From positions 1,661 to 10,441 of the forward strand of contig CAJODU010000059.1 in NCBI GenBank assembly GCA_905233325.1: a DNA stretch of 8,781 nt, in the 5' to 3' direction. The position numbers and the translations under genes were made by a program. This DNA comes from an uncultured Selenomonadaceae bacterium. Its GTDB lineage: Bacteria > Bacillota > Negativicutes > Selenomonadales > Selenomonadaceae. This document shows, one piece after another, positions 4,571 through 8,781 of the stretch (positions within the stretch are counted from its first letter, which is position 1; the number at the start of each line of letters is the position of its first letter). Under the pieces are notes generated by a model. The model searched no databases and was not told the DNA's origin. It saw only the letters and a program-made list of their open reading frames with translations.

Positions 4571-4606
4571 AGGAGGTGGCGTGCCTCTATTGCACGCAAT
4601 TTTATG
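4571..4606 (+). promoter_or_regulatory. Ribosome site separated from the hom start by a hairpin
   Basis: A very strong AGGAGGTG (4571-4578) lies 25 bases before the ATG at 4604, too far for normal initiation. Between them GCGTGC (4579-4584) and GCACGC (4592-4597) form a perfect six-pair hairpin with a 7-base loop, leaving AATTTT before the ATG. Folding would bring the two sites to an effective spacing of about 6 bases. The alternative is initiation at an in-frame ATT at 4589, ideally placed 10 bases after the ribosome site but a rare start codon. Confidence 0.6.
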
Positions 4607-5902
4607 GATATTTCTAACGGAGAAGTGAAAGTTGCTCTGCTTGGCAGCGGTACAGTCGGCGGCGGCGTCATTAAGGTTTTGCAGCAGAATGCTGACGTAA
4701 TTGCCCAGCGCGCCGGAGTGAAAATTAAACTCGATAAAGTCCTCATCATTCAAGCGGACGTTGGCAAGCCTATTCTTGAAGGTCTGAACACCACTTTTGA
4801 TTTTGATGAAATTATAAACGATCCTGAAATAAAGATAGTCATTGAGCTGATCGGAGGAACGAAAGTCGCCAAGGATTTTATGATCAAGGCTATGGAACAC
4901 GGCAAAAATGTCGTTACCGCAAATAAGGACTGCATTGCTCAATTCGGCAAAGAACTCTTTGAGACTGCCGAGAGGAATAATGTTGAGTTTGCATTTGAGG
5001 CCAGTGTCGGCGGCGGTATTCCCATAATCAGACCGCTCAAAGAGTCCCTCATTGCCAACCACCTTACGGAAGTTTTGGGAATCGTCAACGGCACTACCAA
5101 CTATATGTTGACCAAAATGAGTGAAAACGGTGCCGATTATGATACCGTTTTGAAAGAGGCTCAAGCAATGGGATTCGCTGAGGCTAATCCTGCCGCTGAT
5201 GTTGAGGGTCTTGACGCTGCTCGTAAGGCCGCCATTCTGGCATCACTTGCCTTCAATTCTCGTGTAACTCTTGATGATGTGTATCGTGAAGGTATCACTA
5301 AGATCACTCCTGAAGATATTGAATATGCTAAAAATCTCGGTTACGTTGTCAAACTCCTTGCCGTCTGCAAAGATTCTCAAAAAGGTATAGAGGCTCGCGT
5401 CCATCCTGTTTTCCTGTCGAAGTCTCACCCTCTTGCCTCTGTCAGCGGTGTGCTTAATGCAATCTTTGTCCGCGGTGACGCGATTGACCAGGCTATGTTC
5501 TTCGGCCCCGGTGCCGGTTCCCTGCCGACTGCCTCTGCCGTTGTCTCTGATATTATGAATATCGCCCGCAACGTTGTCAACGGCGTGGAACACCATATTG
5601 GCTGCACTTGTTTCAATAACAAGCCTCTCTGCCCGATTGAGGAGAGTGAGACTTCTTATTATATTCGTCTGCTTGTTGATGATAAACCAGGTGTGTTGGG
5701 ATCTATCGCCACAGTCTTCGGCAATGCCGATGTAAGTCTGCGCTCCGTCGTCCAGACCAACGGCTCAGAGGAAAATCACGCTGAAATAGTAGTGATCACC
5801 CACAAAGTCAAATACAAAAATATTCTTGCTGCTGAAGAAAAATTGAAGGCACTGCCTACAGTGGACGAAATTCGCAGCATTATTCGTGTTGAATGTGCTT
5901 AA
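4604..5902 (+). CDS. hom: Homoserine dehydrogenase with C-terminal ACT domain
   Basis: A 432-residue enzyme reducing aspartate-4-semialdehyde to homoserine with NAD(P)H, in the cytoplasm, on the route to threonine and methionine. The nucleotide-binding loop is GSGTVGGG (14-21). The conserved TANK is at 105-108. A substrate region with SVGGGIPIIRPL (134-145) and NGTTNYML (162-169) follows, then the signature DVEGLDAARKAAIL, in which D204 and K208 match the catalytic Asp and Lys of the family. A C-terminal ACT domain (about 348-430, with VDDKPGVLGSIA) is typical of the feedback-regulated form, usually threonine-sensitive. Full length, with no missing motif. It lies 45 bases after the ACT-domain gene and 15 bases before thrB. 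The start is ambiguous between ATG 4604 and an in-frame ATT 4589 because of the hairpin described separately; 4604 is used. Confidence 0.96.
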   Translation: MDISNGEVKVALLGSGTVGGGVIKVLQQNADVIAQRAGVKIKLDKVLIIQADVGKPILEGLNTTFDFDEIINDPEIKIVIELIGGTKVAKDFMIKAMEHGKNVVTANKDCIAQFGKELFETAERNNVEFAFEASVGGGIPIIRPLKESLIANHLTEVLGIVNGTTNYMLTKMSENGADYDTVLKEAQAMGFAEANPAADVEGLDAARKAAILASLAFNSRVTLDDVYREGITKITPEDIEYAKNLGYVVKLLAVCKDSQKGIEARVHPVFLSKSHPLASVSGVLNAIFVRGDAIDQAMFFGPGAGSLPTASAVVSDIMNIARNVVNGVEHHIGCTCFNNKPLCPIEESETSYYIRLLVDDKPGVLGSIATVFGNADVSLRSVVQTNGSEENHAEIVVITHKVKYKNILAAEEKLKALPTVDEIRSIIRVECA

Positions 5903-5917
5903 TTTTTGGAGGGCAAG

Positions 5918-6883
5918 ATGGAAAAAAGCTCTCAATATTCAAAAGATATACAAAGTCATACAATAAGGGTAAGAGTTCCCGGGACAAGTGCAAATTGCGG
6001 ACCGGGTTTTGACTGCATAGGACTTGCCTGTACTATTTACAACGATCTTCAGCTTACACTTTTGAGAGAACCCAAGCTGATAATTGAGACTACCGGCGAG
6101 GGTGCAAGTAATATACCGCTTGACGACAGGAATATAGTTTGGCGTTCAATCTCTATGCTGCTTGAGCGTGCCGGTGCCGCTGATGAGTTTAAGGGTGCCA
6201 TCATTCGTATGGAAAATCATATACCCTTGTCACGCGGTCTCGGCAGCAGTGCCGCCGCTATCGTTGCAGGAATCAAGGCCGCCAATGCTATCCTTGGCAA
6301 TCCCTTAAATCGCAATGAACTCTTGAGGCTTGCAACAGATATTGAAGGACACCCCGATAATGTCGCACCTGCTCTCTTCGGCGGTGTTACGGTAAGCGTT
6401 GTCAATAAAGGTCAGGTGCAAACTTTTTCATTTGTGCCAAAAATGAAATTAAAATTGATTGTCGCTGTGCCGGACTTTCCACTCTCAACCAGAATGGCGA
6501 GACAAGTTCTTCCAAAAGATGTGCCGATGAAAGATGCAATATTCAACATAGGTCGTGCCTCAATGTTGATTGGTGCTCTTATCAAGGGCAAGGAACGCTT
6601 TTTACAAAATGCCTTTGATGATGTCCTCCACCAACCATATCGAGCAGAACTCATACCCGGAATGGCTGATGTATTTCAGGCTGCTAAAGATGCAGGAGCT
6701 CTCGGCGTGGCTATGTCGGGTGCCGGTCCCTGCCTCATTGCCTTCACATTGGAAAGAAGTCATTTAGAAAATGAAGTCGCGGCCTCTATGGCTCAAGCAT
6801 TTTTGAATCATGATGTTAAAACAAAATCCTTAATCCTCGCTCTCGACATTCGCGGTGCGGTTGTATTGAACGGAGAACAATAG
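5918..6883 (+). CDS. thrB: Homoserine kinase
   Basis: A 321-residue GHMP-family kinase phosphorylating homoserine with ATP to O-phosphohomoserine, the substrate of threonine synthase. Motif 1 is VPGTSANCGPGFD (20-32). The phosphate-binding loop is PLSRGLGSSAA (103-113). The C-terminal glycine-rich motif is SGAGPC (267-272). All three are intact and the length is normal for ThrB. I chose the ATG at 5918 with GGAGGG (5908-5913) just upstream. The TTG at 5906 overlaps that ribosome site and would only add four residues. The gene follows hom by 15 bases, so the two consecutive pathway steps are co-expressed. Threonine synthase is not in the window. Confidence 0.96.
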   Translation: MEKSSQYSKDIQSHTIRVRVPGTSANCGPGFDCIGLACTIYNDLQLTLLREPKLIIETTGEGASNIPLDDRNIVWRSISMLLERAGAADEFKGAIIRMENHIPLSRGLGSSAAAIVAGIKAANAILGNPLNRNELLRLATDIEGHPDNVAPALFGGVTVSVVNKGQVQTFSFVPKMKLKLIVAVPDFPLSTRMARQVLPKDVPMKDAIFNIGRASMLIGALIKGKERFLQNAFDDVLHQPYRAELIPGMADVFQAAKDAGALGVAMSGAGPCLIAFTLERSHLENEVAASMAQAFLNHDVKTKSLILALDIRGAVVLNGEQ

Positions 6884-6895
6884 GAGGCGATATTT

Positions 6896-7594
6896 ATGAG
6901 AAAGAGAAATTTTGACAATTATGTGAGACTTCCGTTTGAAGAATTGCCAAGTTTGATTCCGTTTCTGAAACAAAAGAGACTGGCCAAAAATCTCAGCGAT
7001 GATAAAGCTGTTGTCATGGCTAATCTTTATGAATGTTTGATGGATCCTCAACACACTCTGCCGAAAAAAAATTATAAAATCTTTACTTTGATTGAAGATT
7101 TAGGCGTTGTCATGCAACAGATCGGAACAAAAGGCGGCGGTTATTACGGACCTTATCGTCGTTTCAGGATAATGTTTAATGATGTTGAGATGGTTGTAGG
7201 CTTGGGACTGAATCGCTATGCAAAAAAGACTCGATCTATCATTTGTGTTTCATTGCAGATCGGTATGGAAGGTAAGCCGCATCACTCGCTTCAACTTGCG
7301 GTTGATGATTATATGAAATTTAATGGCAGTACATGTATTTTTACTCACAGAGGAAATATAGGTCTTGGTGCTTTAGGTGGAGGCAAAAATATTATTTTGC
7401 GTGAAAAATATGTCCAGCCTTTATATCCTTCAATTCTCATCAAAAACGGATATTTACTCGGCAAAATAAACAAAAAGAAATTGTGGAATCTTGATGACAG
7501 GTCTGTGACAAAGTTTGTGGAGAATCTGATCTCTTATGCTATTGTTCGTGATTTATATCGTGAAGATGTAAAAAAGGCGGCAAATTGGATCTAA
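6896..7594 (+). CDS. Unrecognised 232-residue protein between thrB and mnmA
   Basis: I do not recognise this family. A strong AGGAGG (6882-6887) overlaps the thrB stop codon and sits 8 bases before the ATG, so translation is well supported and probably coupled to thrB. The protein is soluble by eye, with no signal peptide or membrane segment, and is rich in Lys, Arg and Tyr. Notable segments are a basic start (MRKRNFDNYVRLPFEELP), a helical region to about residue 60, a Gly/Tyr-rich stretch TKGGGYYGPYRRFRI (about 78-92), and alternating hydrophobic strands (VEMVVGLGL, RSIICVSLQIGM). A Gly-rich GNIGLGALGGGKNI (about 153-166) follows, then a basic C-terminal helix region. The sequence suggests a mixed alpha/beta fold, possibly binding nucleotide or nucleic acid, but no catalytic motif is clear. 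The gene ends 10 bases inside the longest mnmA frame. Function unknown. Confidence 0.8.
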   Translation: MRKRNFDNYVRLPFEELPSLIPFLKQKRLAKNLSDDKAVVMANLYECLMDPQHTLPKKNYKIFTLIEDLGVVMQQIGTKGGGYYGPYRRFRIMFNDVEMVVGLGLNRYAKKTRSIICVSLQIGMEGKPHHSLQLAVDDYMKFNGSTCIFTHRGNIGLGALGGGKNIILREKYVQPLYPSILIKNGYLLGKINKKKLWNLDDRSVTKFVENLISYAIVRDLYREDVKKAANWI

Positions 7595-8721
7595 ATGACA
7601 AGTCAAAATATATTCCGCGATGTTTGGACGTGAACTACTTGATCAAAAAAAAGGTAGCAGTGGCAATGAGCGGCGGCGTGGACAGCTCCTTGACTGCTGC
7701 AATATTGCTTGACAAAGGCTTTGATGTTATAGGGGTGACTATGCAGCTCCAGGCAGGTGCCTCTTACTTATCAAGCGATAATAGTTGTTGTTCTGCAAAT
7801 GAAGCCAACGATGCTCGTCGTGTGGCTGATTTTTTGTCTATTCCTCACTATATCGTTGATTTTAGTGAGGAATTTCAAAACAAGGTGGTCAATTACTTCG
7901 TTGAAGAATATCTCAAAGGACGCACGCCAAACCCCTGCGTCGCTTGCAACAAATATATCAAATTTGGCAGACTGTTTGATTTCATTGATGAACTTGGAAT
8001 TGACTTTCTGGCGACGGGGCACTATGCTCAAATTGATTGCATTAATGAAAAATATCAACTAAAAAAAGGACTTGACCTCAAAAAAGATCAATCCTATGTT
8101 CTATACAACTTGAAAGCGGAGCAGCTCCCCAGAGTACTGCTCCCGATGGGCTTACAGTCTAAAGATGAGACCAGAGCCTTGGCTGAAAAGTTGAATTTGC
8201 CGGTGGCACATAAGCCGGACAGTCAGGAGATTTGCTTTGTGCCTAATGATGATTACAAGGCCTTTCTGCAAAATAATGCTGACAACAGTGCCGACGCTCT
8301 GCAAGCAGGAGAGATAGTCAGCGTCAACGGCGAGGTATTGGGTCGCCACAACGGTGCGGCGTACTATACAATAGGGCAGCGTAAGGGATTGGGCATTGCC
8401 GCCGAAAAGCCGTTATATGTCGTCAAGCTGGATATTCCGAGCAAGCGGGTTATAGTCGGCGGTGCTGATGATGTCTTCGCAAGCAAACTCACTGCCGACA
8501 ATATTCATTGGATATATCCTCAAACTCTGCCGCTCAGAGCGACAGCTAAAGTCAGATACGGGCCGAGAATTGCTGATTGTATAGTAAACAGTTCAAATGA
8601 TGACAAAGTGGAAGTCACCTTCGACACGCCCCAGAGAGCCATCACTGCCGGTCAGTCCATAGTTTTTTATGATGATGATATTGTCCTCGGCGGCGGGGTT
8701 ATAGACGGAATTGAGATATGA
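7585..8721 (+). CDS. mnmA: tRNA-uridine 2-sulfurtransferase (tRNA U34 thiolation)
   Basis: This enzyme adds the 2-thio group to wobble uridine 34 of Lys, Glu and Gln tRNAs, using ATP to activate the base and a sulfur relay for the sulfur. The ATP pyrophosphatase loop SGGVDSS is at 29-35. The two catalytic cysteines are C121 in NPCVACNKYIKFG and C217 in DSQEICFV. HYAQID-type and YTIGQRKGLGI segments follow, with the C-terminal barrel to the end. The longest frame (378 residues) starts at TTG 7585, with AAAGG (7573-7577) suitably upstream and a 10-base overlap with the preceding gene, implying coupling. Most family members begin only a few residues before the loop, so GTG 7630 or TTG 7639 are real alternatives, though neither has a good ribosome site. 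Product call very secure; start uncertain. Confidence 0.95.
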   Translation: MDLNDKSKYIPRCLDVNYLIKKKVAVAMSGGVDSSLTAAILLDKGFDVIGVTMQLQAGASYLSSDNSCCSANEANDARRVADFLSIPHYIVDFSEEFQNKVVNYFVEEYLKGRTPNPCVACNKYIKFGRLFDFIDELGIDFLATGHYAQIDCINEKYQLKKGLDLKKDQSYVLYNLKAEQLPRVLLPMGLQSKDETRALAEKLNLPVAHKPDSQEICFVPNDDYKAFLQNNADNSADALQAGEIVSVNGEVLGRHNGAAYYTIGQRKGLGIAAEKPLYVVKLDIPSKRVIVGGADDVFASKLTADNIHWIYPQTLPLRATAKVRYGPRIADCIVNSSNDDKVEVTFDTPQRAITAGQSIVFYDDDIVLGGGVIDGIEI

Positions 8722-8781
8722 GCATAGAGGAAGTTTTTATTTATCTTCGTGACATGCTGCTTGATCTTTTCTATCCGCCGC
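8718..8781 (+). CDS. Start of a downstream gene, possibly ComF-family (truncated by window end)
   Basis: The ATG at 8718-8720 overlaps the mnmA stop (ATGA), a classic coupled start, and the frame is open to the window end (21 codons). The residues end LLDLFYPP, which resembles the N-terminal leader just before the zinc ribbon of ComF-type phosphoribosyltransferase-fold proteins. The diagnostic cysteines would lie beyond the window, so this assignment is tentative. Existence of the gene is more certain than its identity. Confidence 0.5.
   Translation, partial: MSIEEVFIYLRDMLLDLFYPP

Noticed and set aside
4559..4603. T-box or other riboswitch controlling hom
   Set aside because: The gap is only 45 bases and holds just the ribosome site and one short hairpin, with no specifier loop or antiterminator element.
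4579..4603. Hairpin plus AATTTT before hom as an intrinsic terminator
   Set aside because: The T-run is only four bases and is separated by AA, and the hairpin sits between a strong ribosome site and the start. A role in initiation spacing is more plausible.
4541..5164. 207-codon reverse-strand open frame opposite hom
   Set aside because: It is a shadow of a strongly conserved coding region on the forward strand, with no ribosome site and no family resemblance.

Overview
This window looks like the chromosome of a moderately AT-rich Bacillota (Firmicute). The evidence is strong AGGAGG-type ribosome sites, frequent GTG/TTG starts, near-consensus sigma-A-type promoters, and the order ACT-domain regulator, hom, thrB, which is familiar from clostridia and Negativicutes. 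Placement below phylum (perhaps Negativicutes) is a guess.

Layout. Positions 1-291 hold the 3' end of a UTP-glucose-1-phosphate uridylyltransferase gene (galU). Positions 292-1024 carry no conventional gene but two tandem copies of a compact module (about 308-607 and 641-1007). Each copy has a forward promoter, a leader with a Shine-Dalgarno-sequestering hairpin, a GTG-started micro-ORF (28 and 44 codons) for a Lys-rich, Trp-containing hydrophobic peptide, and a reverse-strand promoter embedded in the forward terminator. That reverse promoter would make a short antisense RNA ending in its own terminator just after the micro-ORF. The layout is that of a type I toxin-antitoxin locus, and I do not recognise the peptide family. 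Positions 1025-3716 hold two tandem paralogous DUF445 membrane-protein genes. Positions 3884-8781 look like one dense co-directional cluster: a UPF0735-like ACT-domain protein with an unusual repeated N-terminal tail, homoserine dehydrogenase (hom), homoserine kinase (thrB), an unrecognised 232-residue protein, tRNA 2-thiouridylase (mnmA), and the first 21 codons of a gene that may be ComF-like.

How the genes work together. hom and thrB catalyse consecutive steps from aspartate semialdehyde to phosphohomoserine, and the ACT-domain protein just upstream is a plausible amino-acid-responsive partner. mnmA and the gene after it share only the transcription unit. The two DUF445 proteins are probably co-translated and may act together in the envelope. 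The peptide/antisense modules between galU and the DUF445 genes are the most novel part of the window.

Limits: promoters, terminators and RNA ends are read by eye from motifs and base pairing. No homology search or folding program was run.
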